Shown: positions 13,200 through 26,400, counted from the stretch's first letter. The stretch is DNA of 64,000 bases from Deuterostichococcus epilithicus (GCA_033439295.1 JAVTLE010000014.1:4030001-4094000), one strand, 5' to 3'. The notes: a model not told the origin generated them from the sequence alone. Program-made: numbers and translations.

Positions 13200-15530
13200 C
13201 AGCCAACTCTTTGGTTTGCCGCTGCGCAAAGCACATCTTGGACTGCAAGCAGATGCTCAACCAGCTGGTGCCCGGAATTTGGGTGGCTGCTGCTGCATTC
13301 GGCACATTGCATGCCAAGCTCCCATGCTTGGTTTCCATCACCAGCGGCGGCTGCCGCAGCTGTGGAGTCCCTTCACTTCAACTGGCGTCAAGCTCGGCCT
13401 CCAGGATCTGCAGCCAGAGTGGCACAGCTGGATCTTTCAGTTGACAGTTCCTGCTCGGGCTCGATGGCTGTCGGTGCCATTTGACGCATGGACAGCTGCT
13501 CCAGTGAAACAAAGGTGCTGGATGTCATTGCGGACGTTGTCAGCAGGCAGAGGTTGTCAGCGACTCAATGTACAGCAGCGTTGGCTGTGAGTCGAAAATA
13601 TGCAAGATCACCTTGGCAAAAGCATTGCCATGCGCCAGCAGTTGCGCAGTTGCCTCAGACATGCAGTCGGCAGTGCTGTCCTTTTGATGGCGGGATGGCC
13701 CGCTGCGGAGGGCTGCAGCGAGCGGCGGCAAGCTCCCGTCAATTGAGACCAGCAACCTGCGCAGGCTCCGCCAGACCCTGAGCCAGCCGCCTGTGCACAA
13801 GCAATTTCCAACGATCCTATCCCCGCAAAGCAGTACGAATCCCCGTGCTGACGCACAACCTACTTTAGGTTCATCCACCCCTGTTCCTGAACGGCAACAT
13901 GCAACATCACTGCACAAGAAGATAACGGTACGTGATGCTGAGCAGGATGGGCTGCAACCCAACTCACGTAGCGTCCTGCATGATTTTCGCGATTTTGTCG
14001 TATGCGTCGCCATACTGGGCGCAACCCAATCGCCTTTGCTTGCTGCGTGTCAAGGTCTGTAGCCCAGGCTTCCACTGCCGACCGTGTTGTAGAACCCCAA
14101 GGAGTTGCTCAGGTTCGGCCGCAGCAGCCTCAGGGAACTCTGGTCCTCCGGACTGCGGCTCTTGCTCAGCCAGCGCTCTAGGGCGTCCAGACGTTCGGCC
14201 AGAAGGACGGTTGCTGCAGGCGATTTGCATAACCCTGAGCGTGCTAGAGCAAGTGGATGCATGACTCTGCACTATAGCCTCAGCTGCCACCAGCAGCAGC
14301 GTGTGCAACCTGCTGAATGGCATGGCAGCAAACCATGACTGACACAGCAGCTGACCTGTTGCATGGGGCACAAGCTTTGATCCGAAAGCGGCGTCTTCAC
14401 AGTAGATGCTGTAGCCAAAGCCGAGGCTTGCTGCTGCCTGCAGTACCAAGTGGGCAGCCCAAAAGGTGAATGGCAGTACATGCTGGGTGGGTGTGAATCC
14501 ATGGCATGCAAGCAAGCTACCAACGACTATTCACCTGCTGGTGGGCACGCCCTGTGAGACAAGCGTCGCCGGATGCCAGTAGCTGCACTATCGCATCATC
14601 GATGAACGCGGCAGTCTTAGCCTTAAAGATAGGAGCTGCGGTAGCATTGCCCTCCACTGCTGCTGGCAGACTGTCCTGTATAAAACGCACGCCCGGCGCA
14701 TCAAACGCCAGCTCTCATGCCATCCGCCTGTGCATGGATTACACCAGCGCAGGTTACAGCACCAAGAGGAAATGGAGTGTGGAGACCTGGGACTGTTCTG
14801 CATCCACCCAACATGTTCAGCTTACGAGAAGTGCAGACTTTTTTTGCCCAATCAGACACAGGCTTTGCATAAGCATGCACAGAGCTCACGTGGCGTCTTG
14901 TGTTTCCGTGTCCTGAAGGGAGAACGTGGTATGGGCAGGCAATTCCACATCGATGGCTTTGGCACGCCCGGTGCCGATCTCAGTAGTCCAGACGCTCAGT
15001 GCCGTGTAGACGCGCCCCAGCCTGCCCTTGATGTCCGCAGCGGCGGCCTGCTCTTCGCCGCCACTTTCGTTATGCGCACGCTGCTGCATGTCGATGCCCA
15101 TATTCAGTTTCAGCGAGCCTGCACAGAATGAAGCTCGGAGGTCAGTGAAATTTGCCTGGGAGAGATGACATGAAGCCGCTGAAAGTTTTGACAAACTACA
15201 CGGCACGCTCACCATTGCCGATCTCATTCAAACTCGGAGCCAAAGTCTGAATCCGCGCCTGACGGTCCACTGTCAAACGCCAGTCCATGTGACTGCGCGT
15301 CCTGCGGGCGCAGACAGCCTGTTCGGGTCGGCTTGCAACTGCCTACCAGTCGGCACAGTTGAAAAGTAGAACGCTGGAACCCTTTGCAGTGCCGGGGGAC
15401 AGCGGAAGACACATGGGTCTGCGCATTCTCGGAACCCCACGCTGTGCTATCGACGAGACTGTCGGCTGCAGAGGCCCGATCATGCACAGCAGACGATGCT
15501 GCGTCTGTATGCTGCCTGCAGCGCAAGCTG
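13200..15530 (-). pseudogene. decaying tandem copy of the helical repeat gene (unit A)
   Basis: The same exon series as unit B appears about 3.0-3.3 kb upstream on the same strand: a shared first exon near 15510-15390, LNEIGNG near 15220, DIKGRLGRVYTALSVW near 15030, GWHESWR then IQDSLPAAVEG near 14680, a GFGYSIY segment near 14420, SNSLGFYNTV then VEAWATDL near 14080, and VWRSLRRLL then a degenerate GPAIK block near 13720. Compared with unit B it is out of frame in at least four places: a one-base excess in the exon at 15220, a one-base loss in the exon at 14680, about four extra bases near 14070 and two extra bases near 13690. Exon positions and splice signals are still recognisable. It is most simply a duplicated gene losing function; base-calling errors could explain one or two of the shifts but hardly all. 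Confidence 0.5.
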
Positions 15531-15599
15531 CCGACAATGGAGGTGGAATGCAGTACTGCGCCACTGGGCCGGCACCAATCAAGTGCTTGCTCTGCTGCC

Positions 15600-16471
15600 A
15601 GGGCTAGGCCAGCACAGCAGAGCTGGCGTGTCGTCAGCAGCCGTCACAGCGCCATGCTAAGTAGTAGATTGCACACGCGAGCGAAAAAGCAGACTGCTGC
15701 GATCATCCCACGTACACAACTCGCAAGTGGCCCGAAACTCTCGCGTGGCGCTTCACTCCTGCAAAACATAAAACGTTGCGGACAGATCGTGAAAAGAGTG
15801 AACGGGCTGTCCAACGTCGATCTTACCTTCCTCCAGAGTGCTCTAGAGGCATTGCCGAATGCGAGTTGCGGAAATACGACTTATACGTCAGCGCCCCTGG
15901 GGCTGACTTGACCACACCTGCACCGTTAACGGCCGTGCAACGAGACTGCAGGGCTGCTGAGCACCGCCAATCTATGACCAGTGCACGGTCTCTTGCAGCT
16001 TTGTTGTAGACGAATCTCGCTGCACACCACCTGCTGAAACCGCTGAGTGTTTCGAAAGTCCTCCGTGCGACAGCCTGAAGTTCACCATGCAGAATAGTCT
16101 ACTCACTCTGCTTGATCTGGAGACAAACGTCTCAAACCACCCAAACACTGTGCGTCTGCCCCCAAAACGCCACACCGCGCGCATGCCAAGTTGCTGATCA
16201 GTCACTATGCGCGTCAAAAAATGGGTGGATGTGCTCCCTGACAGTATCCGACCTAGAGGAATAAGAATGACGGAGGCAGCAGTGCGGACACCAGTGCTCC
16301 GCAAGACGGTGCTGTGACTGCAGCCAACGACCCCGAGACCAGCTTGTGCTGGGTCCCGCGGCACCCAGCTGCAGCTACATCAACGCCAAGACGCTCTGGC
16401 GGGCTGGCCACTAGCAGACCAGCCCTGCCAGGCGCCGCGTGCTGAGTGTATGCGGCGTTCGCCCGCGGCGC
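15600..16471. other. intergenic region upstream of the tandem copies
   Basis: Lies between the end of the GT32-FkbM gene and the first recognisable exon of the decaying copy. It probably holds the 3' untranslated region of the former and the promoter of the latter. A possible small exon with a donor site near 15825 on the minus strand was seen but could not be joined to anything. Confidence 0.35.
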
Positions 16472-19400
16472 TCACGCGAGGCGGCCGGCCGCGTTGCCAG
16501 GCGACCGGTCTCGGCTGCTGAGCATCACGTCTGGGCCGCCTGCGGCATTCACGTCGGACAGCCGCTCGAGGGAGGGGCCGCCGCCGCCGGCGCTGCTGGC
16601 CCTGCTGCCTCTTCGCGCGCTCCCGCCGCCTTTCCTGGCCGCGGCGCCAGCGCTGCCGTCGCCGCCGGCGCCGGCCGGTGGCGCCTTGACGATGAACAGC
16701 AGGTTCTCTGGCTGGTCTCGCGGCACGCGCGCCGCGAGCGTGTCGAAGCCGTCGGGCTGCAGGCGGCACCAGGTCGGCTGCTTGAGCGCCTCCCGGCCCG
16801 CGAGCCCGATCGCACCCCTCGATCTGCGGGAGTAGCAGCCAGCACATCGAGGAAGCACTGCAAACTTGCAATGTCGGCTGAGGCCGGGGCACTGTTGCAG
16901 CTTGGGGCCAAACCAGCCCTCGCTGCAGCCTCCTGCGGCCTTGCTGCTTGCGCTCCAGCAGTAGTCATTTCACAGCGGGTGACCGGCTTCTTTGCAAATG
17001 TCAAATTTGCAGGCATCATCTGCCTTTGAGCCATTTCTCGTCCTCGGGTCGCCTTGAACCTACCAGCAGCAGGGCGACCTGGTAGTGTGTCACACATCCT
17101 GCGCCCGCACCTGATGGACTTTGTGATGTTGAGCCAGCGCTCGTCGCACACGCGCCCCGAGTGGCTGACGTCGGTGTACCCCCACGCCGCCATGCGCCGC
17201 AGCAGCCCGGCCGCAGTGCCGCCGCCGCCTGCCGCCATCTTCCCCGGATGCAACTCCACCAGCACCACGCCGGGCGCCTTGGCCTCTATCAGGCTCTGCG
17301 ATGCGCAGACGTGCTGTCCGGTCAGCTGTTTGCCCGACCCCAGCGATTAGGTCCCTTCCGCAGGACTGCAGCAACGAGCCTCAGCTCCATCGGCCACGCA
17401 CCTGCTGGGTCCCTGTCCTGACAGTTTCCTTACGCAAGGTGCACAACAGCTTGTTGAGGGTTGCTTCAGGCTGGACAAACGAGCACTCATGCAGCACAGA
17501 AGCGCTGGGCGAAACCAGTGAGGATGTGCACCTGCAGCCCGTCGAGGACGGCGTTCTCCCAGCCGGGCGCGCTGATGCGCACTGCCATGACGTCCGTGCC
17601 GGGCGGCACCAGGCTGGCCGCAGCCCGGCGGATGCCCGTGCGCGTGCACTGCCCCCCCGCCGCCGGCTCCCCCGCCTGCATAAAAGTGCACCGGACACAG
17701 GACGTCAAAAGTCAACAGCTTAAAGACAAGATGAAAACACAATGACCGGGGCAAGGCTCGCATGCCTCTGGCCATGCTACCACAAGTGAGCGTGGCACAT
17801 CTGCTCAGCTGAGCAGGTTCCACAGGCTCCCAACCACGGCACCTGCATCCTGGCGACCTCAAGTGACGCCAGCCCCATGAAACCCCTGTGAACACCCTGT
17901 CCATTACGAAGACTTGGAGAAAAGGTCAGAATTCGTGACGGCGCACCTCTGCAGTGGAGTAGCCGCGCGCGAGCGCGGTGTCGTGCACGCTGCCGCGCTC
18001 CAGGCAGACGGGCTGCCCGTCCGAAGCGCCTGCCGGTTGCCGGTGCAGCGTCACCAGTCTGTTGAAGCCGGTGAAAGCCAGGCTGGCCTCGAAGGGCTCA
18101 AGGCTGCGGGCGAGGGAGAGTGGGTATATATGAGAGGTCGACAGAGCAGCTCAACAGGGTGAAACCAAGGTCCCAATGGCCGTCAAGGAGTCGTCACACT
18201 GTGTGTGACCTTTGCCCTTCAATCAAGTATTCCTTGAAGAGCATGGTCACATACGATCACAACGATAGCAGACGAGGTGGCACAGCAGGGTCTTGCCAAT
18301 GCTGTTGTTGCATGAGTGAGCAGTGTTGTGCAAGACGGACGAAGGAGCCAGCACAGCATTTCGTCATCGGTGGCCCCAGAAGCAGCAGCAGCAGCAGCAG
18401 CAGCAAAGCCGCACCTGCGGGGGCTGGCCTCCATCGCAATGACGCGGTGACCGCGTGCCGCGGCTGCCAGGCTGAACAGGCCCTGCCCGGCCCCGATGTC
18501 GAGCAGCACCTGCAGCGAACCATGTCAATCAATCCTGTCAATCGTGGGGCAGGACAGGCGCGGTCGACCTCTGTTTCTCACGTCTGAGTCTGCCATGCCA
18601 GCCACGATGTCCAGCACATGCACAAGCCACTGAGCAGAGCTGCCGGCTCACAGCCACCAGCGCATCAACGAGGCCCCAGCGAGGGTGAGATTGGCGATGG
18701 CACATCGCGCCCTTGCGGCAAGTCGGCTAGCTAGCACAACGCAAGGGACCCGCGGACGTTATGATCAGGCCATAGAGCCATCGACTACGAAGACCTGACC
18801 CCAACCCACCTGCTGTTCTGCGCGACGGCCGCCGAGCGAGCCGATGAGCGCCTCCCCGACGCTGGGCCGCCGGTGCGGCTCCAGAGCTGGCTGCCAGCTG
18901 CCCCACGCGGTGAGCGTCGCTGCGACATCATCGCCCGCCTGCCGGTCGCCGGCGCCTTTCAGCGGCACCAGCATGCTGAAGGGGGGCGTCCACTCCACGG
19001 ACACCGGGTACAGGGAGACTGACGACTCCTTGATGACGTCCACCCCTGTCTCCTTCCCCTTCCTGTGGACGCGATGTCAAAAGTGTCATGAGTGCCAGGT
19101 GGAGAGAATGTGCCAGAGGATGTGTTAGGCCATGCAACCCACGGCTTGGAATCCATTCAGATTGCAAAGACGCACAAAGAGGAGCCTGCTCACCGCCGGT
19201 GCAGCCAGTCGCTGAAGCGGCGGGCGAGAGCGCCGACGCTGATGCGGCGCTTGCGCCAGCCGCCGCGCACCTTCCAGCTGCCCAGGAAGTGGTGCATCAC
19301 TCCGATGCGCGGGTCGTCAGGGAACAGGTTGTCCAGGCCCGCAGGGTGCGCCCCCCAGTGCACCTTTGGCAGGATGCGCACATGCCACGGGTCGTCCGCC

Positions 19401-22335
19401 TGCAGCAATGTTTCCGCTGTTGAATTGAGAGTCACAAAAGATTCTGTTTCTTCACGTGTACTTTGATTGTGTTGGACAGCTCCCGGCATCGACCGCTGTC
19501 ACACATCAGCAGCCGCCGACCTGTGGCGCTGATGGCGCGCGCAGCACGGGCATCGCTTTGCAGGAGAGGACATGGTGATTGGCCGCAGCAGGCATTCCAT
19601 CTGGCATCCACCCTGCATTGGCGCAGCAATCAGGTGTACGAGCCATCCCAACACCCATGATTGTGTAGCCCATCTGGTCGCGACTCGCCTTGCCGGGCGG
19701 GTGCGCGAGCGCGTGCTTGAGGATCACGTCCGTCCACACCCCCGGCCCCGTTCGCTCCAGGGTGTCCCGGTTGGTATTGTTGCTGAACACCGTGGTCGCG
19801 TGCCGCGCGATGTGGTCGCAGATCTCGCGCAGCGCAGGGTGCCCCGGCGCCCCGGCAAACACCCACTGAAGCACCTGCGGCGCGCCAGGCACAGCATGCG
19901 TCTGCCGGCGTTGGTGCAGCCACGCTTGGCGGCGGCACGCAGTTCCTGCCTCCCGTTTTCCTCCTCACAGCAACCCTCCCTCACGGCACCTGCTGCCACT
20001 TCCCAGTCTCACAGGAAGGCACCCCCCCGTAGCAGCGCGCCGCAGCTCCGCCCCGCCGCTGTGTCATGCGGCACCGGGACCCCCACCTGCCGGCTGCGGA
20101 CGTAGTGGCGCCGCTCCGCCTCGGCCGGCTGGTCGAATTCGTTCTCCCAGCCCGCCACCAGCGTGTCGCGTGGCGCGATCAGCTCGCTCATCGGTCGCCG
20201 GCACTCTGTGTCCAGGTCTGCATACACGCCGCCGAGGCGCAGCACCACCTGCAGGCGCCCAAATTACAGACCATGGCCTTCGTCGACTCAGCAGGCAGCG
20301 AAGGATGCGGCCGCAGCACCGCTTGGGGAGAGATATCGAAAGGGAGCATTGGAGGATGGACATCGCGATTGCTGCGGCAATGCTACCTGGTAAAACAGTT
20401 CAGACACCTGAAGCTTGGGGGTGGCAGGTCTTCCGCATGCTGCAATGCTGCACAGCATTGACTGTGGGCAGAGTTGCAGACGGTCGGGAGTTCAGCTCTG
20501 CAACTGTCACCGGATTGCGCCCAAGCTGAGCAGTGTCGCATCTGCATCCGCAGTGCTGCATGTAGATCCACAGAGGAGGCCTGGGAGTTGCGGCATTAGT
20601 GGACCTTCGCCAAAGTACTACATACCATGTAGCGGAAGAAGTCGGAGCGCTCGACGTGCTTCGGCAGCGCCCGGTAGGCTGCCAGGTACTCTGGAAACTC
20701 GCGGCCAACAAATTCCAGGCATGCCTCGTCGTCGTAGAAGCGGATCTCCCACCCGGGATTGAGCCGCCGCCAGCTCTGGCACCACACGCAGCAGCCCCAT
20801 GTTTGACCACTTTTTCCACCAAGGTTTGCAGCAAACTCCCTGCTACATGTCCTGTTGAGTCCTTGTGCAGGCAGGCAGTGCACCAACTCCAAAGGGCGCA
20901 TCAACGTCCAGACACCAGTGCTGTCAAAGTTGTCCCTGGAGCGAGCATGGCAGCGGAGGACCTGCGACGTCATGAACAGGAAACAGACAGCATAGCGTTC
21001 AGCATGCCAGCGAAAGACGAGCATGCTCACCTGCATGAAAGGGCGTACAGCCGGCGGCACCTTTGCCGACTTGTACGTCTGGTGTATGATAGCAGGTATG
21101 AGCTTTGGCGCCTCGTCCGGCGCATCTGCTCCGCCGCCACCACCGCCGCTCGCCAGCAGCGACGGCGCGCCCGAGATGATGTGTGGGCCGCCGCGCAGGC
21201 GGTAGATGTTGCGGATCTCATCGTATGCTGAGACTGTGGGCGGCAGCAGCTGCAGCTCCAGGGGCCCTGCGCATGTTGCCAGCGCACATTGGCATGGGTG
21301 TGAAACTGCACATCTGGCTGCAGCCCTCCAGCAGCACGAAGAGCAGCCTGTGCGGTAGCATGTTGCCGCCGCTTGACACAGCAGCCCCATTGTGCTTGGC
21401 CATCAAAGCTTGTTCCAGTGAGCTGTGGAGTTCAGCCGTGCAACGTGCCAATTGACAGCTCGACTCGAGCACAGCGCTTGCAGCCAGACCTCCCACCTGG
21501 TATCCTGTAGCAGAAGAAGAAGCCGCAGGAAGCCGCATGGAAGACTACCAGCGCCGCCACCATGCCCGCCAGCAGCTTGCACAACGCGCCGGTGGTGAGC
21601 CGGCACCTCCATGCCCGCCACGCCCGCCAGCCTCGCCACCGGGACTGCTGCGACGCGAGCCGGGCGGTGTTCTGTGGTCCCCGGCCTGATGTCCCCTGCT
21701 GCGCAGCAATATGCCTGATGTCAGCGGGGCCAACGACATGGACGGCCGCCGAGGGTGCCGCCCGGCCCCCAAAACTGCCACAATCTGCCCTCCCAGCCGC
21801 GGCAGCCTAGGTCAGCTGAATGACTTGCACTGGGCATCTGCCTCTACCGAGGCGAAGCGTCCTGCAAGTCGAGCGCAGAGCAGATCCACTTTCGAGTGCA
21901 GCTCTCTGGGGTGCTGCGGGAAGCCTAGGCGCGGGTGTATGTGGTTTAAGAGACCTTGGAACACATTTGCTGACGAGCTTGCGGTGGAAGAAGGCCCCAG
22001 TCAAACATCGGGAACACAGAGCTTTGAAATCGTCGACGGATTGCTTTCGTGCCCTCGGGTGTGGAAATTCCAAGGAGGTGCACCGGCTGCATGCAATGCG
22101 CTGTTTGTGCGTAGAACCGACCTGCGCAGCCAGAAGGCGTCACGTCTGCGGCAAGCTGCAGTAAGCAAATACTCACCGATGGGAGCGGCGGTCGGGCGAG
22201 GCTGGGAGCAGCGTGCAGCATCCAATGCCCCTTGTCAGGACTGCCGACGCAAGCTGCGAAGCCGGTCTCCTCATCCAGATCCGGCAGCGCGACCGACAGC
22301 AGGCGCTGGTAGCTGCTGCTCCTGGACAGGCTCAT
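16472..22335 (-). CDS. GT32 glycosyltransferase fused to FkbM-type methyltransferase
   Basis: Thirteen exons (22335-22177, 21698-21497, 21266-21031, 20775-20626, 20248-20087, 19874-19689, 19399-19194, 19062-18810, 18509-18415, 18103-17947, 17675-17532, 17295-17111, 16823-16472) join in phase to about 828 residues. A short N-terminal tail and a membrane anchor around residues 87-108 predict a type II Golgi protein. The GT32 (OCH1-like) part has IPAIIHQTYKS (about 173), NPGWEIRFYDD and the DXD motif in GGVYADLDTE (about 260). After residue 433 follows an FkbM-like SAM methyltransferase with VLLDIGAGQG (519-528), a paired acidic strand MEASP, and a VLVELHPG block before the C-terminus. A low-complexity tail ends the protein. 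The two halves are joined by a phase-2 intron between DWLHR and KGKETG. Intron 6 uses a GC donor (AAG|GCGAGT). Exon 1 is the least certain. A role in making and O-methylating a cell-surface or secreted glycan is inferred. Confidence 0.8.
18381..18405. repeat. AGC trinucleotide run in an intron
   Basis: About eight AGC units lie just downstream of exon 9 of the GT32-FkbM gene, in the intron. This is a simple repeat with no assigned role. Confidence 0.7.
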
Positions 22336-23436
22336 GCTCAAAGCCCGACGCTGCTCCGCGGCACAGCCGTGGGCAGGTCAGGAGCCCATTGTTCGGCCGG
22401 GCCCGCCGGCAGCGCCGAGACCGACCGCTGCCTGAACGCCGCGGCCGGCTACAGCTGTGTGGCTGGCTCGTACGCTCGAACTCACACGGTGGAGCACTGC
22501 GTCTCTGGCCGGCAGGGATGCGGATATGTGCGCGACGGTGCAGATCAACAGCAGTGAAGGATCGCGAGGCGACTGTTGTCTGTGCGCACGTCTGCTGCTG
22601 CTACACAATCGCGTCCAACTTGGGTGGGTTTCTGCACGACTTGGCGCGAACTCGAGGCGGAACTGGATCGCCACGTTCAACAGGAAGATCCTTTGCACAT
22701 TCGAACTGTCTCGCCAGACAGGACGTGTGGTGCCCACCCAGCCCTGGGCGCCAAATGGCCCACCCTGCTTCAGAGACTGCCGAGTGTTGAAGCAGGCAAG
22801 ATCGGGAGCATCAGGCGTAGCATCAGGAGGGTTTTGCGAATGTACGGAGGGGCGAAGGTGCAGCGAAGCCAGACTTTGTTGGCTCAAATTAGTTGCACAC
22901 CCCGCAGACCGCTGTTGCGCAAAAGGGGTCTGGTGGGACCCACGTATCGAATGCATACGATTGCGGCACAATGCAAGGACGAATATGTGTGTCTACGGGA
23001 AGGCCCATGACAGATTGCTGAACACATCAACACCCTTGCATGACACCCCCGGGCCACATGACGAGCAGCAAGATGTGTCCTTGAGTTCATGGGAGGCAAC
23101 GTCAGCATGCCCACTCCAACGTGACCCCGACCTCAGAGCCTGGAGCCGTTCTGTGCAAGGCACGTCTCCCCTGGATCGCGGTCGGCTCCCAAGCCTTCCC
23201 AGCCTCTGTGCCTGGCCGAGAGCTCATCACGCCTGCCCTGCCCGCGCGTACACAGCGAGGCATTTCGCACATTTCTCCTTCAAGTGTGTTTTGTTCGCCA
23301 GCAAGCAGACCTGTGCACCCTAGCCCTAGCACCCAGTCACCGGCAGCGCCCTGACACTTTCCATCCGCTGCCGGGTCCGCCGCAGCTGCCGCCACCCGAC
23401 GCCACCACCACCGCCTGCCGCCGCTGCCAGCGACAC
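22336..23436. other. intergenic region between CCR4 and the GT32-FkbM gene
   Basis: Should carry the 3' untranslated region of CCR4 and the promoter of the GT32-FkbM gene, both on the minus strand. Long open frames exist on both strands but show no recognisable domain, as expected for GC-rich DNA. Confidence 0.4.
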
Positions 23437-26400
23437 TCAGCCGCTGCCAGCGCCCTGGCGGTAATGGAACGCGGCCATGAGGGCGATGTGGTCGCTGCTC
23501 CAGGTGTCGTTGGGCAGCCCGGCAGAGGGCCGCGGCTTGACCTCTGCCTCCTCGGGCAGCTCCAGGAGCGCGCCCGGCGCCAGGGAATCCGCCGTGTACA
23601 GTAGGTAGTCCAGCGTGCCCTTGAAGTCGCGCGTGATGTTGGTGAACCTGCGTGACATGGAGACCCTTAGTACCCCTGTTTGACGAGCCTGTGAACCCTA
23701 TCACATGCACGTTTGTCCCATCACCGCCCGTCGCCTGATGGGCCGAGTCAGACTCAACACAGTGCACGCCAGAACGGCCCCTCGTCCTCCGCAGGCCAGA
23801 ACATCATGCTGGCGGCAGAATCTGCTGCCTCTGGGGCGGTACTGGACGGTACTGGATCCCAAGTCGCAGAGACAAGAGCAGCGAGCTTCGAGGAGCAGCG
23901 AGGGTCACTTGGGCTCCTGGTGCTTTGTGTCGCAGCGGCGACGCTGGCGCGCAAGCGCGGGCGCGTCAGAGCGCGAGGCGGGCGTCTCGCCAAGCGCCGC
24001 GTACGCGCTCGACAGCGGCAGCCCGTGATGCAGCTTGCTCGCCGGCCGCAGGATGCCCAACGGGTCCTGGCTCAGCTCCTGCGCAGCAACAGGATGGCAC
24101 GCTCTGATCGATGGAGCGAGAACTCGACCTTCCTGGCCCGCATCAGGCGACTTCAGCTGCGGCTCGCAAGAGGACGCCGGAGCGGCAGGATGTACCCTGC
24201 TCCTTGATCGCCAGCTGCATGAAGTACATGGTTCGAAACTTGCCAGCCTTGGGCTGATCTGCCGCTGGCAATGGTCAATACCATCTGAGAACAGACAGCC
24301 CTTGATTCTGCAGAGCGCTTCCAGAGGCCATCAGCCACACAGGCCATCAGTCCACCTTCTGCTGCCCAGCCCATCCCACGAAGGCTGCCCCACAGGCCAT
24401 CAGCCTCCCATCTGCTGCCCAACCCACGCCACAAAGCTGCCAGACTTCAGGGGGACCCCCCTCACCGGATGACCGGCCTCCACCGAGTGCTTGACCAGCA
24501 GCGAGTGCGCCGCGGAGCCAGGCACGCTGTTGAAGTCGCCGGCGACCAGCATGGGGATGTCCGCGCTCGCCGCAATCTTCTCCAGCCCCTTCACCAGCGT
24601 GTGCACCTGTAACAGTGACACAGTGATATGTGGAATGCATGCTGTCCTCGAAACTACACCCTATAATGCTGCTGGGTCTGCTGGGTGACATGGAAGCACA
24701 GCGGCGGCAGCTTAGCATCGTGAGGCTGCGGCCGGGGGTGTGCATGACGCGGACAGACGCACGAGGCCAGCGTGCCACACCTGCAGCAGGCCAGCTGCCT
24801 ACAAGGCGCAGCAATGCACGCACCTGCCACAGCTTCACGTCGTTGAGCTCCGGGTTGGCGTGGATGTGCGTGTTGGCGATGCAGATGAGCTGCCGGCGTG
24901 CGCCACCGCCGCCGCCGCCCTGCGGCGGCTCCAGCGCCTCCAGCACCGCGATCAGCGCCACATTGTCCTGTGACAGCACACCGACAGCTCGGGTGCTTGC
25001 GCCTGGATCACGGGTGCAACCCCCCCTTCACAGACGGCCGCCTCCCGCTTCCGACACCCCGATCAGCGCCACCTCGTCCCGTTGCACGGCCGCTGCCCTG
25101 CAGCGGACCCGGCGGACGCCGGAGGCAGGAGCTTCATGCACGCATCTGTGCGCGAGCACCGTCCAGCAGCACCCATGCCAGGGCTGCCCCCTCGTGCGGT
25201 GCCCCCCTGCTCGTGCGATTCTGATGCTCCCCTGGCAGCAGCTCATACGACGTGGCTCAAGGTGCCCGCGCGCGCACCTTCAGCAGGCGGTTTAGGGCTG
25301 CCTTCTTCTGGTCGGCCGCGATGTTGTCCGACAGCGACAGCGCCGCCTTGTTGAACTCCACCTGTGTTAGGGTTTTAAATCAAGTGTCATCTTCACGATC
25401 ATGCCATGGGGCACGGTTTGGGGGACACTGCTGTGAGCTTGCGCCTCGCCTGCCACGCCTGCTTGCGACGCACGACCGAGCAGCAGCTGTACTCAACATG
25501 TGAGTTCGACTGCCAGTGCTGGGCTGCAGCAGGCGCCCACCTCATACTTTTTGACCAGGGAGAAGCGCGACCGCTTGAAGAACGTGGCGCAGCCGTCGAT
25601 CGCGTATGCATTGTTCGTGTACACCTGCCCAGACACAGCGCCATGGACATGAGGTTGAATCCGAACATCTGCTCTCATCACCTGCTGATTTAGGGTTCTC
25701 AAGCTCCAAAAACGAAAACGTGAATTTCAGGCTTTCCTTCCAAACAACCCCCTAAACCAGCAGCTTCAAGGGCAGCAGCATTACAAGAGACAGCAGCAGA
25801 AGACAGCACGCCTCGCCGGTCTTCTTCTTGAAGATGGCGGTGTAGCCCGCCTTGCCCAGCTCCGGCGCCCAGAAGTCCGCAAAGTGAGTCGACTGCACCT
25901 GTGCCACAAGTGCAACACAACAGGTGTCAACCTCTTGTGATAGATCAGGCACTCGACAGAGATGAACTGCTGCTGGATGCCAGACATCCCAATCGGACGG
26001 GTGGTGACAGGCGAGAGATTGCTTGCGCGGTGGTGACGGCGCGTCACAGGCACGCACTTATGGACCCCGCATCCAAGCCTGAAGAACGGCCACACCTCCT
26101 GGAGGCACATGATGTCGGCAGAGTACGCCAGCAGCTCCTTCAGCAGGTTCTGCTTCCTGTACTGCCAGCCCAGCACCCACGGCGGGCAGTACGGGAACTG
26201 CTCCGCCTGCAGCAGCCACAAAAAACCCCGGTGGCAATGGCGGGCGGCCCAGAGCAGCCATGGAGCGCCAGATGCAAGTCGTCCTGCCGTATCTCCAGAC
26301 GCTTGCTCCTCAGCGATGACGCTCCAAGCACAGATGCAACCTTGCAAGACCTAAAGTGTTGACATACGCACGCACCGTGGCATACAGGTCGGCCAGCAGG

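Larger units (their letters stand above)
10300..15530. repeat. direct tandem duplication of a ~3 kb unit
   Basis: Matching exons recur with near-constant spacing: 2.95 kb for the first exon, 2.99 kb for the next two, and about 3.3 kb for the second-module exons. The small change in offset is what insertions in one copy would give. Within each copy the exon series is itself doubled, so there are four diverged modules from two rounds of duplication. Confidence 0.7.

Noticed and set aside
16472-22335. Two separate genes, GT32 and FkbM, rather than one
   Set aside because: A phase-2 donor after the GT32 end joins a phase-2 acceptor, and all later exons stay in frame. No start codon with upstream stop and promoter-like context was seen between them. 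RNA evidence would still be needed.
21711-22790. 359-residue plus-strand open frame
   Set aside because: Composition is typical of antisense frames in GC-rich DNA, no domain is visible, and it overlaps the well-phased first exons of the GT32-FkbM gene.
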